A DNA stretch of 64,000 nt from Verrucomicrobiales bacterium (GCA_024233215.1 JACKPW010000015.1:62001-126000), one strand, 5' to 3'; shown: positions 43,021 to 54,013, counted from the first letter of the stretch. Translations and numbers: made by a program. Notes: generated from the sequence alone by a model not told the origin.

Positions 43021-46000
43021 GTGAATGGACGGGGTGACCACCCGGTAGTACCGGGCTCCTTCCGTCGGTGGCGCTTCATCCACGATCTCCGCGGTGCCGT
43101 CGAAGCGTCCGGGCAGGAAGTCAGACAGTTTCGACCACCCATTCACACCGAGGTCGTCCGAGAACAACACCGTGTACTCCCGGCCGGCGATGGCGGGGAA
43201 GGTCAGCCGCAATCCGCCGGACGCTTCGGTGAAGCCGGCGATGGTGATGGCCAGGGTGCTGGCCGGATCCCGGGGATCGGTGCCCGCCTCGTATTCCTCG
43301 CGATTGCTCAAGCCGTCGTCGTCGTAGTCCAATCCGGCATCCGCCGGGTCGAACGCGTCCATGCCGTGGGCCTGTTCCCAGTCGTTCGGGATGCCGTCGT
43401 TGTCGGAGTCGGCCTCGCCGCCGGGTTGAAAGACGCCGGGCGAAGGGTCTTCCGCGAGCCAGGCCAGCGGGTCGTTGCCGACGCGGTCCAGGGTCTGTCG
43501 CGCCAGGCTCTTGCCAAGGCCGTCCGCCTCCGCGGGCCAGGGCGTGGCATCGGCGAAGATGACCTCGTCGAGGGGAACCCAGGAGAGGACTTCTCCGGGG
43601 GTGTCGGAGGCCTGGGGTTGTTCCAATGTCAGTCGTCCGGTGCGGTTCGACAGCCGCCCGCCGTAGGGGCCGAGCAGGAGCGGAGAGGCGCTTTCGAGAC
43701 CGTAGGCGGCGAGGAAGGCGTCACGGGCGGGGAGGTCGGCGGGATCGAAGTTCACCAGCAGGGCCACGGCTTGGGCGCCGAGGGTGAAGTCGGCCGGGAA
43801 TGCGAACGAAACATCGCCACTGACACGCCAGGTGCCGTTGGTGTTCCAGAAGTCGGTGGCCTCGGTGGCGCCGGTGATTTCGAGGTATTCGAGCGCGGGA
43901 TCTTCCTCCGGCGGCGTGCCGGTTTCCAGCGGGTGATACATGACCTCGGTGAAGCGCGGGGCATCGGGAAGGGCGGCATTGGCCGCATCGCGGGTACGGG
44001 GGGTCAGCGGCGCCCACCAGTGGCCGTAGGGAGGAACGCGGCCGAAGGACCAGCCGTTGGCTTCGGCGGGGAATTCGACGGCGTCCACCACGCGGTCCGT
44101 GCCGTCTCCGGGGAGGACGGAGAGGAACACCCGTTCACCATCCTTGCTCAAGCCGAAGCCCTGGTTCGTGGGGTTGTGGAAGCCGGTTACCTCATCGAAC
44201 GAGATCAAGCCGAACGGCGGAAAGGACGTGCCCGCCGGGATCATCCATTTCCGAAGATCGGAGGGGCTGTCGCTGAGGAACCAGTTGGGGCCGAGGGTGA
44301 TCGGATTGATGCTCGGATTGAGGAGTTCGATCCAATCGTTGGAATCGAGTTCACTCAGGTAGTCCGTGTGGGCGGCGATCTCGTTGAGCAACAGGAGTGG
44401 TTGGGGTTCGGCGTAGAGCCATCCGGGCGATCCGCCGATGAAGTCGCTGGCCCGCCAGTTGCCGCCGTAGTCGAGCGCCCCTTCCGGAGCGGCCTCGTCC
44501 GTGCCCACGCGAGGCACGAGCGAATGTCCCGCGCCGTCGGCGGCAACCGGCCAGCCCCGGCCGTCGTTGTAGGCGAAAGAGAAGATGACGTCCCCGTCGG
44601 GGGCGGTCCGCAGGGTGACAGTTTCCCCGCCATCACTGAAGTTGCCGTCATAGGGCCCGAACAGCAGAAGCTCCTCCGGTAGGTTGTAGTGGGCCCGGAA
44701 GGCGGCGATCTCCGTGGCGCCCGCAGCCTTCACGACCAGAGCGCATTGGCCGCGCGGGAGCGTGGAACCGGTGGGGAAGGTGAAGTCGATCCCGTCGGTG
44801 AAGGCGACGCCGCCGAGGTCCAGCGCCGTGTCCAGGTTGCGGTTGCGGAGTTCGATGAAGTCGAACGCGCTGCTGTCCGGGGCGTGGTACATCAGCTCCG
44901 TGACCGTGAGGTTGTCCAGCAGGGCGGCGGTGTTGTCCGGCGCTCCCGCGATGAACTCCAAAGGTGCGGACCAATGGCTGGCACGGCCGGTCTGATCGAC
45001 ATACTGCACGCGGGCGCGGTAGACATGGCCGACCTCGAGCGTGCCGGCGGGAACGGTGATGGTGGAGTCCGAAGTGGTGATCGGGCCGCTTTCCCACACC
45101 GCCTGGATCTCGTATTTCCACGGCTTGGAGGAGGCCCAACCGGGCTGGTCGGGCGGGGTGATTTCCCCCACGCGCCACTGGATGACGCCGAAAGGGTTGG
45201 TGCCGGCGTAGGGAGTGACCTGGAGTTCGAGGCGATTGACCGGGAAACCCGCCGCGCCCGCGTAGCTCAGGGTGGGGGTCGACGGAATCGCCGGATCGTT
45301 GGCAATCGTGTCCAGCGGCGCGGCCTGGGCGGAGGGGTTTGAGGCGCGGAAACTCACATAGTCCTTCATCAACTGGACGCAGCCGGCGAAGTCCTTGGTG
45401 GCCCACGGTTCACGCGGCCACTGGTAGAAGCGACCCTGGCCGGCCTTGTTCAGGCTGCTCGAGTAGCGGGAGTCCGTCATCTTGGGGTTGTAGTCCCACT
45501 GCGCGCGGTCGGCGTCGAGCAGGGTGGGACCGGTGGCGGGACCCTGGAGCCGGTCGGCGTATTCGTCGATGAGCCGCCAGGCTTCGTCCTCGTTCCACAG
45601 CAGGTCACGGACTTCGCGCACCCGGTTGCGGTAGGCGATGGCGATGTTGGGATAGGTCGAGGGCCGGTCGAGCAGGCGGCTCTTGATGTTGTCCACCCCG
45701 CCGCAGCCCGAGCTGTACATGTTCTCGGCCCACGTGAGATCCAGGTCCCAGGGAGTGACCGTGACCCGACCGTCAAGCGGGTTGAAGTAGTAGAAGTAGT
45801 TCTTGTTGAAACAGATGTCGTAGTGGTGGATGCCTTGGACAATCGCTTGGTAACTCAGGTAGGCCGGCACGTTGAGGTTCGCAGACCACCAGGTCTCGGT
45901 GGGGCCGTTGTAGTCGTTCAGGAAGGTGTTGAGGTCGGACTTGTTGGTCGGACCGGCGGGACCCAGGTTGTTCAATTCACCGCTGCCCCCTTCCATCTTG

Positions 46001-48126
46001 TAGAAGTTGCCGTCCGGCAGACCGTGCTCGTCAAGGAACCGGCCGTTCGGTTGTTCTGTCGAGAGATAGACGCCCCAGAAATCCCCCTCGTACTGGTCGC
46101 CCGGGACGGTTTCGTCAGCCGTGTCAACCACCCGAAACTGCACGAACGTCGTACGCACCGCAGGCACCCCCACCAGATCGAAGAACCGGAATCCGAGGGA
46201 CTCGAACATGCCCTGCTCGCCGCGGTGATCATAGTCTCCCTGCTGGATCGAGGCGCCGAGGTTCAGCTTGGTCCATTGGGTGTCGAACTTGCGGCCCCAG
46301 TTGTCGCGGGCCTGGAAATCGTGGCCCCGGTTGAAGTCGAACTTCCACATGTTCTTTGTCATGGCGTAGCGCCAGACACCGCCCCGGGCGCGGTAGTGGA
46401 TGTGATCATACACCTCGCCGTCGTAGACCAGCGTCCCAGCCCAGCGGTACAGGTCCCCTCCGTAGCGACTGAACCAGGTGGCGTCCTCAATCGCGCTTTG
46501 CCTGGCCAGCAGATGATAGACCGGCAGCCGGTTCATCTCGTCGATCGGCACGGTGAATGCCTCGCCCAGGCCGCCCGCGACGCCAGGTCGCACGGCGCCC
46601 TGCCAGGCGGGCACCCCGTCGTACACGAACCAGGCAAAATTCGGGACCGGGTCATCGGACAGAGGCGCGCGCACCTCGAGGCCGGTGGCGTCGGCAGCGG
46701 TGATTCGGTAGCGGACCAGGCGCCGATGGTCCTGCACCGCGGCGGGCACCGTGGCGGAAAACACATCATCGCCGGCCTCGGCGTCGCCGTCCTGCCCGGC
46801 ATCGTTCATGGCCAGGGTGACCCACTGGGTCTCGTAGGTGGGGTCGGCCAGTTCGATGTAGTCGCCCGGTTCGACGACTTGGTAGTGCAGTTGCACCGCT
46901 CCCATGCCGTCGGGGTCCGTAATCTTGGCGGAGACCACGACCGGTTCACCGGAATGCGGTTTGCGGGGGGCATGATCCACCTGCCGGATGGCGGGCGGGG
47001 TCTGGGTGGCGAAGGCGGCGTTCAACCGGCCGGGCGTGGGGCCGTTGCCGGACGGGCCACTGCCACTCACCAGCTCGAAGTCCATGAAGAAGTCGCTGCT
47101 GCCGCCCAGGGACGCATTGTGGGCCTGGATGGCGATGACGTTCTCGCCGGCGCGCAGCCAGGTGGGGTTGCCCAGGTCGAACTCGAAGAACTCGTGGGAT
47201 TCCCGCGCGCTGCCGGCCGTACCGTCAAAGGGCACTTCCCCGGCCTGGATGTTGACGTCGAGCAGATGCTGGCCGTTGATCCAGACCTTGAATCCGTCGT
47301 CGTACTGCGCCAGGAGGGTCAGGCTGAAGACGCCGGCCGGATCGTTCACGGTGAAGGTCTTGCGCAGGAACGCGCCGGTGTAGTTTCCCCGCATGTCGTC
47401 CAACGGGGTCAGGATGAAGTCCTCGCCGTAACCGAGAGGCAGCACGCCGGTGGTCCACCCGCCGTCGTCAAAGGTCGGTTCGCGCCAGGCGGTGGTGGGG
47501 TCACTGGCCTCGGCCGTGGCCTTCAGATAGCGCCAGGCGGCTCCGCGGGGGATCAATGTGTCCTCCGACGGGGAAGCGGCCCCCACCGTTGACGGGCGCC
47601 AGTTGCCGCCGAGGTCGTTGTCGAGGGACGGGTTGATCAGTTCGATCGAGTAGCCGGGCGGCTCTCCCACCGTGGGCCAGGGAAAGCCGAGTTGATAATC
47701 CACCTCGTCCACGGCGGTGCCCGAGGCGTCCTGGAGCACCACCCGTTCGCCGTTGCTGTCGAGCCGTCCGGTCCACGGGCCGAGGGCGTCCGCTCCATAC
47801 TTTTGCTTCAAGGCCGCCGGATCCTGCGCGACGACCAGGAACCCCCGGCCGGGGAGTGTGGTGCCCCCCGGAAAAGTGAACTCAACGCCGCTGGTGAACG
47901 CCCAACCCGCGAGGTCCAACGCGGTTTCACCGGTGTTGTACAGTTCCACAAACTCGACCCGTTCCGTTTTCACGTCGGGATCGTGGTGGATTTCGTTGAT
48001 GACGACGTCGGCATGAAGCCCCACCGCGGCGCCGCCCAAACACAGGCCCGTTGCGAACCGGCGAAAACGGTGGGCGGGTTCCGGTTTCACCCGTTGGACC
48101 GGCCGTTGTTGCAGAATTGTAACCAT
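43018..48126 (-). CDS. Very large secreted CotH-kinase-like protein with lamin-tail and TSP3-type repeats
   Basis: 1702 residues from the ATG at 48126; an ATG 27 bp upstream is also in frame. A signal-like segment (FATGLCLGGAAVGLHA) ends near residue 35. A lamin-tail domain (about 36-140) starts at VVINEIHHDPD. A beta-sandwich (about 190-350) contains YDDGFKVWINGQHLLDVNIQ. The CotH domain (about 510-880) contains CFNKNYFYYF and VTVTPWDLDLTWAEN. A fibronectin-like part (990-1055) and three more lamin-tail domains (near 1070, 1245 and 1390) follow. A calcium-type EF/TSP3 region, DSDNDGIPNDWEQAHGMD with YDDDGLSNREEYEAGTDP, lies near 1570-1620, before a C-terminal beta domain. The role is unknown; surface or matrix attachment is likely. 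It is a paralogue of the protein at 1.8-5.4 kb. Confidence 0.87.
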   Translation of the reverse strand: MVTILQQRPVQRVKPEPAHRFRRFATGLCLGGAAVGLHADVVINEIHHDPDVKTERVEFVELYNTGETALDLAGWAFTSGVEFTFPGGTTLPGRGFLVVAQDPAALKQKYGADALGPWTGRLDSNGERVVLQDASGTAVDEVDYQLGFPWPTVGEPPGYSIELINPSLDNDLGGNWRPSTVGAASPSEDTLIPRGAAWRYLKATAEASDPTTAWREPTFDDGGWTTGVLPLGYGEDFILTPLDDMRGNYTGAFLRKTFTVNDPAGVFSLTLLAQYDDGFKVWINGQHLLDVNIQAGEVPFDGTAGSARESHEFFEFDLGNPTWLRAGENVIAIQAHNASLGGSSDFFMDFELVSGSGPSGNGPTPGRLNAAFATQTPPAIRQVDHAPRKPHSGEPVVVSAKITDPDGMGAVQLHYQVVEPGDYIELADPTYETQWVTLAMNDAGQDGDAEAGDDVFSATVPAAVQDHRRLVRYRITAADATGLEVRAPLSDDPVPNFAWFVYDGVPAWQGAVRPGVAGGLGEAFTVPIDEMNRLPVYHLLARQSAIEDATWFSRYGGDLYRWAGTLVYDGEVYDHIHYRARGGVWRYAMTKNMWKFDFNRGHDFQARDNWGRKFDTQWTKLNLGASIQQGDYDHRGEQGMFESLGFRFFDLVGVPAVRTTFVQFRVVDTADETVPGDQYEGDFWGVYLSTEQPNGRFLDEHGLPDGNFYKMEGGSGELNNLGPAGPTNKSDLNTFLNDYNGPTETWWSANLNVPAYLSYQAIVQGIHHYDICFNKNYFYYFNPLDGRVTVTPWDLDLTWAENMYSSGCGGVDNIKSRLLDRPSTYPNIAIAYRNRVREVRDLLWNEDEAWRLIDEYADRLQGPATGPTLLDADRAQWDYNPKMTDSRYSSSLNKAGQGRFYQWPREPWATKDFAGCVQLMKDYVSFRASNPSAQAAPLDTIANDPAIPSTPTLSYAGAAGFPVNRLELQVTPYAGTNPFGVIQWRVGEITPPDQPGWASSKPWKYEIQAVWESGPITTSDSTITVPAGTLEVGHVYRARVQYVDQTGRASHWSAPLEFIAGAPDNTAALLDNLTVTELMYHAPDSSAFDFIELRNRNLDTALDLGGVAFTDGIDFTFPTGSTLPRGQCALVVKAAGATEIAAFRAHYNLPEELLLFGPYDGNFSDGGETVTLRTAPDGDVIFSFAYNDGRGWPVAADGAGHSLVPRVGTDEAAPEGALDYGGNWRASDFIGGSPGWLYAEPQPLLLLNEIAAHTDYLSELDSNDWIELLNPSINPITLGPNWFLSDSPSDLRKWMIPAGTSFPPFGLISFDEVTGFHNPTNQGFGLSKDGERVFLSVLPGDGTDRVVDAVEFPAEANGWSFGRVPPYGHWWAPLTPRTRDAANAALPDAPRFTEVMYHPLETGTPPEEDPALEYLEITGATEATDFWNTNGTWRVSGDVSFAFPADFTLGAQAVALLVNFDPADLPARDAFLAAYGLESASPLLLGPYGGRLSNRTGRLTLEQPQASDTPGEVLSWVPLDEVIFADATPWPAEADGLGKSLARQTLDRVGNDPLAWLAEDPSPGVFQPGGEADSDNDGIPNDWEQAHGMDAFDPADAGLDYDDDGLSNREEYEAGTDPRDPASTLAITIAGFTEASGGLRLTFPAIAGREYTVLFSDDLGVNGWSKLSDFLPGRFDGTAEIVDEAPPTEGARYYRVVTPSIH

Positions 48127-48412
48127 GATTGCGTGTTGGCTCCGCGGCGCCATGAGGGCACCAGCAGCAGCGGATGCCAGTGTCCCAGCAAGTCTTGGGC
48201 CGAAATCCTCGCCTGAAAACCAAAAACCACCTGTGCGGTCGCGAGCACGGCTGCGGACCTTGGATTTTCGATCTCCCCTTCGTCATCGTAATCCTCATCG
48301 TAATCTTTTGGACCGCGCCTTTGATCAGCCGGAAGCGCCGTCGCCGCCGGGTTTTGCCGGCGCACTCCACATGGCGCGGCAATTCCCGGTGGGGCCGGGT
48401 TCCCCGGTGGTC
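48127..48412. other. Intergenic region with short tandem repeat
   Basis: 286 bp upstream of the large CotH-like gene. A 12-mer (TCATCGTAATCC) is repeated imperfectly at 48281-48305; on the minus strand it reads as GATTACGATGA units, a type of simple repeat. A GC-rich inverted repeat (GCCGCCGG/CCGGCG) lies near 48337-48361. The promoter of the CotH-like gene must be here, but no good -35/-10 pair was found. Confidence 0.45.
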
Positions 48413-49266
48413 TCAGCGCTGGTCGCCCAGGGTCAACCGTTCTCCGGCCTGCAGCACGCGGCAGGGTTGGCCCAAGGCGTCGCAGCGGGTGACGAATTCC
48501 TCGGGTGAGGCGGTGTTGAACTCGAACATGTCGAAGTGGCACGGCACCGCCAGTTCCGCCCCGATGTCCTGGGCCAACCGGGCGGCCTCCCGTCCCCACA
48601 GGTTGCCGGCCACGCGGCGTTCGGGCGCGCGACCGTTGATCGGCAACAGGGCGAGATGAACGCGGTAGGGACGGAGACGGGCCTCGAGCTCAGGGTAAAG
48701 CACCGTGTCCCCACTGTGGTAGAGACGCCAGGGGCCGGCTTCCACGACGAAGCCCACGAAACACTGCAGACCGGCATGGTTGCGCTCGATCCTCTCATGC
48801 GCGGCCGGTACGGCGGAGATGCGAAAGCCCCGGACCCGGGCGGTGACCGGTTCGGCCTCGGGATCGAGATCCACGATGCTGTCATCCTCGAACCCGGAAC
48901 GTTCCGCCGCCACCGGCAGGTTGGCGCGGGCACACACGAGTCGAAGCCGGGGATTCATGCGGGCGAGCGCTCGCAGGGTCTCGGCATCGAGATGGTCCGT
49001 GTGGTTGTGGCTCGAGGTCACCACGTCGATGAAGTCCAGGCGCTCGGGGGCGATCACCCTTTCGGTCATCCGCACGTGGGGTTTGTCCGTCGCGGCGTAC
49101 TTGCGGGTGAGGGAATCCGACAGGTAGGGGTCGAGCAGCAGATGGCGGTCCTGCCACTGGACCAGAAAGCCGCTCTGTCCCAGCCACCAGACATGCAATG
49201 CGGCCGGATGGTTGCGGGCTTCCTCCACGTCCGCCAGAAAGGCGTCGTCCTGCAACCGGGGTTTGA

Positions 49267-49270
<4 letters not shown>
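48413..49270 (-). CDS. UlaG-like metallo-beta-lactamase-fold hydrolase
   Basis: 285 residues from the ATG at 49270, which overlaps the stop of the MetE-like gene by ATGA; the frame is open further upstream but is not protein-like. The metal motif SSHNHTDHLDAETL (H-x-H-x-D-H) is near residue 84-97, with further ligands in PAAHERIERNHAG, YHSGDTVLYPELE and VPCHFDMFEFNT. This pattern is that of UlaG (L-ascorbate-6-phosphate lactonase) and related Mn-dependent hydrolases. It has no signal peptide, so it is cytoplasmic. Together with the SIS-domain protein at the head of the operon, it suggests a sugar-phosphate or lactone route. The exact substrate is unknown. Confidence 0.85.
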
Positions 49271-50322
<1,052 letters not shown>

Positions 50323-50342
50323 GGGACGGGGCGAACGGGGGG

Positions 50343-51155
50343 CTAACCGGCGTGGGGTTCGGGTTGCGGCTCGGGGTGCTCGTAGAGTCGGGCGAGGCGC
50401 CGGGCATGCTCGTCGTAGGCCGCTTCAAACAGCGTTTCCGCCCGGGCGGCCCCGACCACGGCGCCGGCGGTCAGGACCTTCGGCGGATGACCGGCGGCCG
50501 TCAGGCGGGCGGCGATTTCGGCTTTGAGACAGTTGATCAGCATGCAGCCGCCGACGGTTGACCCGGGAGCCACCGGCGTGGCCAGACCCGGCACCCGGAT
50601 CATGGCATCGCCCACCGGCGCGCCGGTGTCGAGGACGAGGTCGGCAAAGTCCTGGAGCTTCCGTCCGTCCGTCCGCCGGGCCGGGCTGGCTTCGGAGTGG
50701 GTCCGGCTGATGATGGCGACGACCCGGACTCCCGCCTGCTGGAACGCCTCCGCCATTTCCACCGGCACGAGGTTGCAGCCGCTGGAGGAGATCACCAGGG
50801 CGCTGTCCTCGGGGGACAGCACGTAGTTGCGGAGGATGCGACGGGCCAGGCCGGAGACGTTTTCCAGGAACATCGCCTGGCGCTGGCCGTTTGCGCCCAC
50901 GACCAGGTTGTGGAAGCTCAGGGACAGTTCGACGATGGGGTTGAAGCCCGGGAACGAGCCGTAGCGGGGCCACATCTCCTCGACCAGAATCCGGCTGTGA
51001 CCGGAGCCAAACAGGTGCACCATGCGACCGGCCAGGATGGTCTGCGCGAAGCGGTCGGCCGCCTGGGCAATCGCGGGTTGTTGCCGTTCCACGGCGACAA
51101 CCAGTTCGCGGCAGGCGCTCAGATACTGTAGGGTGGGCCCCATCGGCGGCAGCAT
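50343..51155 (-). CDS. SIS-domain (sugar isomerase type) protein
   Basis: 270 residues. The SIS fold motif set is VHLFGSGHSRILVEEM near 45-60 and SALVISSSGCNLVPVEMAEA with VRVVAIISR near 118-155. The later stretch (PGSTVGGCMLINCLKAEIAA) is typical of SIS domains of the PF13580 group (sugar isomerase domain-containing proteins). Such proteins bind phosphosugars and often isomerise or sense them. It is first in a three-gene operon with the MetE-like and UlaG-like proteins. The start is the first ATG, 51155; a second at 51143 is possible. Confidence 0.85.
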   Translation of the reverse strand: MLPPMGPTLQYLSACRELVVAVERQQPAIAQAADRFAQTILAGRMVHLFGSGHSRILVEEMWPRYGSFPGFNPIVELSLSFHNLVVGANGQRQAMFLENVSGLARRILRNYVLSPEDSALVISSSGCNLVPVEMAEAFQQAGVRVVAIISRTHSEASPARRTDGRKLQDFADLVLDTGAPVGDAMIRVPGLATPVAPGSTVGGCMLINCLKAEIAARLTAAGHPPKVLTAGAVVGAARAETLFEAAYDEHARRLARLYEHPEPQPEPHAG

Positions 51156-51326
51156 ACCGGTGCCCCCCGCAGAAGGGAAGCGCGCCGGTTCCTCCGGGGG
51201 GAATATGGCCGGCGGGTGACAGCCAGGCGAAATCCCGGCGACGGCGGCGGGTCGGACTTGCAGTGGGCGACGAAGCTGGGAGAGTCCGGGTCAACGGCGA
51301 CAACCGATACACGCAGGCTTGCGAGC

Positions 51327-52427
51327 ATGGCCAGAGTATTCATCAGCATGTCGGGTGAGGGGCGGGGACACGCCACGCGGGTACGCGCGGTGACCGAGGG
51401 ATTGCGGGCGGAGCACGAGGTCTGCCTGTTCGCGCCGGGGGATGCGTATGAGTTGCTCGCGCCCATTTACGCCGGGAGCGACGTGCGGGTGGAACCGATC
51501 GCCGGCCTGCGCTTCCACTATCGCGGGAGGCGGGTGGATTACCCCCGCACCGGGCGTGAGGCCCTGCGTTACCTGCTGACGCTGCCGCGGCTGATCCGGC
51601 ACCTGGAACAGCGGATCCGCGCCGAGCGCCCGGACCTGGTCATCACGGATTTTGAGCCTGCGCTGCCGCGGGCCGCCAAACGTGCCGGGACCCGCCTGGT
51701 CAGTCTGGATCATCAGCATTTCTTGCTGACCTACGACCTTTCCAGCCTGCCGCGGCGGCTTCGCTGGCATGCCGCCTACATGGCCGCGGTGGTGCGGCTC
51801 TACTGTTCGGGGCAGTCCGAGACCATTGTCTCGTCCTTCTATTTCCCGCCCCTCCGGCCCGAGGCCCATCATGTGACGCAGGTCGGGGTGCTGTTGCGAC
51901 CGGAAGTCGTCGCCGCGTCACCGGTGACAGGCGATCACGTGGTGAGTTACTGGCGTCGCTTCGCCCCGGAAAATGTCCTTCAGGCGTTGCGGGAGTGCGG
52001 TCGGGAGGTGCGGCTCTACGGCCTGGGGGAACGGCCGCAGGACGGCAACCTCGTGTTCCGCCCCATCGGGGCGGATGGCTTTCTGTCCGACCTCGCCGGT
52101 TCCGCAGCGCTGGTGTGCACCGCCGGCAACCAGCTCGTGGGCGAGGCGCTTCACCTGGGGAAACCGGTGCTCGCCGCCCCGGAGCCGGGCAATTACGAGC
52201 AGTACATCAACGCCCACTTCCTCGGGTTGAGCGGTGCCGGGGAATGGACCGAAATGGCCGCATTGACGGGGGAGAAGTTGCGCGGATTTCTGGGCCGGCT
52301 CGACGAACACCGGCAGCGGATTCCGCGGGACCGCATGGACGGGCTGCCGGAAGCACTCCGCATGTTGCGGCGTCAACTGGCCCGGCACCGCGCTTCGCTC
52401 CCAAGCCCCGGCCTCCAACCTGCCTGA
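51327..52427 (+). CDS. Glycosyltransferase, MurG-like/GT1-type family
   Basis: 366 residues starting at MARVFISMSGEGRGHATRVR; the ATG at 51327 is chosen for this conserved start. The N-terminal Rossmann half has GEGRGHATRVRAVTEGL and DLVITDFEPALPRAAKRAG. The C-terminal half carries the nucleotide-sugar region VCTAGNQLVGEALHLGKPVL and PEPGNYEQYINAHFLGLSG near 265-300, like the MJ1255/VC2487 family. It probably transfers a sugar to a lipid or surface molecule. The radical SAM gene begins 8 bp after its stop, so they are co-translated. The divergent gap before it (51156-51326) shows no further gene. Confidence 0.88.
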   Translation: MARVFISMSGEGRGHATRVRAVTEGLRAEHEVCLFAPGDAYELLAPIYAGSDVRVEPIAGLRFHYRGRRVDYPRTGREALRYLLTLPRLIRHLEQRIRAERPDLVITDFEPALPRAAKRAGTRLVSLDHQHFLLTYDLSSLPRRLRWHAAYMAAVVRLYCSGQSETIVSSFYFPPLRPEAHHVTQVGVLLRPEVVAASPVTGDHVVSYWRRFAPENVLQALRECGREVRLYGLGERPQDGNLVFRPIGADGFLSDLAGSAALVCTAGNQLVGEALHLGKPVLAAPEPGNYEQYINAHFLGLSGAGEWTEMAALTGEKLRGFLGRLDEHRQRIPRDRMDGLPEALRMLRRQLARHRASLPSPGLQPA

Positions 52428-52435
52428 TCGCCGAC

Positions 52436-53629
52436 ATGAGTGGATTACGCCTGCTCTCCCTGCCACTGACCGTCCTGCGCAACCGGCAGGGAGGCGTCCC
52501 CCGGCCCCGGTTCCTGACCTACATCGTCACGTTCACCTGCAACGCCCGCTGCGTGATGTGTGACAGCTGGAAGAAGCCTTCCCCCGACGACCTCTCGCTG
52601 GAGGAGATCGAGCGCATCTTCCGGCAGCTGCCCCCGCTGGACTTCGTCCGGCTCTCGGGAGGCGAGCCCTTTGTGCGGTCCGACCTGCCGGAAATCGCCG
52701 GTCTGGCGGAACGTCATCTCCGTCCCTTGTGCCTCCACATCACCTCGAACGGATTCCTGACGGATCGCATCGTCCGTTTCTGCGAGAACCGTCCGAAGCA
52801 GACCCCGTTGCGGTTGTTGATCTCCATCGATGGCATGGCGCCCCAGCACAACGCCATCCGCGGTCGGGACACGGCCTGGGATTCCGCCGTGGCGACCCTG
52901 CGGGCGCTGTCGGGCCGACGGCGGGAGCTGAACCTCATTCTTAGCGTCAACCAGACCATCACGGACGCGGCGAGCATGGCAGACTACGCGCGGTTGCGCG
53001 ACTTCCTCCAACCGCTCGGCATCCGCAACAACGTGGTGATGGCCTACCGCGAAAGCGCCACCTACAGCGTGGATGCATCGGTCGACACCACGCCCCGGCA
53101 CCCCGGTGCCTTCCAGCCGTACGGGGTGTTCAGCCCCGGGGAGATCGAGGCCTTCCTCGGGCAGGTGGAGGCCGACCTTGGGACCGCGGCCTGGGCGGAC
53201 CGAGCGGCCAAGCGCTACTACCTGCGCGGCATCCGCAACCGTCTCCTGGAAGGGCGGAGCCACCCGAATCCCCCTTGTGTCGCGCTCCATTCCCACTTGC
53301 GTCTGATGCCCAATGGCGACGTGCCCGTGTGCCAGTTCAACTCCCGGAGTGTGGGCAACCTGCGACGGCAGTCCTTTGCCGAGGTCTGGAAGGGAATCCA
53401 CGCGGCGTCGCAACGTCGCTGGGTCCGGGCCTGTCCCGGGTGCTGGGCGGAATGTGAAATTCTCCCCAGCGCCCTCTACACCGGCGACATCCTGCGCGAG
53501 GCCCTCGTCCTCGGGAGCGGCGACTCCCTACCCGTGAGTGTCCCGGGAACGGTTCGTGCCCCTGCAGGAACCCCGGTGGCTCCAGCGGCTCCGGCAAGGG
53601 GGCAGGGCGCATTGACCGGGCGAAGATAA
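52436..53629 (+). CDS. Radical SAM / SPASM-type protein
   Basis: 397 residues from the ATG at 52436. The radical SAM cluster CNARCVMCDSW is at residues 35-45, and SGGEPFVRSDLPEIAGLAE contains the GGEP motif near 80. Conserved ISIDG and later loops follow. The C-terminus has further cysteines (PCVALHSHLRLMPNGDVPVC and RACPGCWAEC) as in SPASM-type auxiliary Fe-S domains. These enzymes modify peptides, lipids or sugars by radical chemistry. The substrate is unknown; tight linkage to a glycosyltransferase upstream suggests surface-glycan or lipid modification. An Ala/Pro-rich tail ends the protein. An ArsR-type regulator follows at 3 bp. Confidence 0.9.
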   Translation: MSGLRLLSLPLTVLRNRQGGVPRPRFLTYIVTFTCNARCVMCDSWKKPSPDDLSLEEIERIFRQLPPLDFVRLSGGEPFVRSDLPEIAGLAERHLRPLCLHITSNGFLTDRIVRFCENRPKQTPLRLLISIDGMAPQHNAIRGRDTAWDSAVATLRALSGRRRELNLILSVNQTITDAASMADYARLRDFLQPLGIRNNVVMAYRESATYSVDASVDTTPRHPGAFQPYGVFSPGEIEAFLGQVEADLGTAAWADRAAKRYYLRGIRNRLLEGRSHPNPPCVALHSHLRLMPNGDVPVCQFNSRSVGNLRRQSFAEVWKGIHAASQRRWVRACPGCWAECEILPSALYTGDILREALVLGSGDSLPVSVPGTVRAPAGTPVAPAAPARGQGALTGRR

Positions 53630-53632
53630 GGC

Positions 53633-54013
53633 TTGCTTGATGCGGTGCTGGCCTGTATTTGCGAAGTTGTGCAAACTGGTAAGGGCAGACTGTTTGAGTT
53701 GCATGCCGAGCTCTGCAGCACGATGGCCAATCCCAAACGACTGGCAATTCTGGAGTCGCTGCATCACGGGGAACGCAGCGTGACCGGGATCGCCGAGGAG
53801 GTCGGGACGTCCATTACGACCGTCAGCCAGCACCTGCGCCTGCTGCGGGACAAGCACGTGGTCGAGACCCGCAAAGACGGGCAGACCGTCTACTACCGGT
53901 TGCGCGACCCGCGCATGGTGGACGCCTGCAACATCATCCGCGCCGTCCTGCTCGACGGCATGGCCGCCCAGGGAGCGGTCGCCGGCCGGGAACGGGAGTC
54001 CGGTTCCCGGTAG
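53633..54013 (+). CDS. ArsR-family winged-helix regulator
   Basis: 126 residues if read from TTG at 53633; the start is uncertain and a shorter form from TTG at 53699 (ELHAELCSTMANPKRL) is possible. The HTH is AEEVGTSITTVSQHLRLLRD followed by the wing TRKDGQTVYYRLRDPRM, typical of ArsR. No metal-binding CxC motif (ELCVCDL) is present, so it is not a classical arsenic sensor. Cysteines occur at the N-terminus (LACICEV), in the helix ELHAELCSTM, and in DACNII. An inverted repeat TTTGC-N8-GCAAA at 53658-53675 lies at the start of the frame. It is likely a regulator of the glycosyltransferase-radical SAM operon it closes. Confidence 0.82.
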   Translation: MLDAVLACICEVVQTGKGRLFELHAELCSTMANPKRLAILESLHHGERSVTGIAEEVGTSITTVSQHLRLLRDKHVVETRKDGQTVYYRLRDPRMVDACNIIRAVLLDGMAAQGAVAGRERESGSR

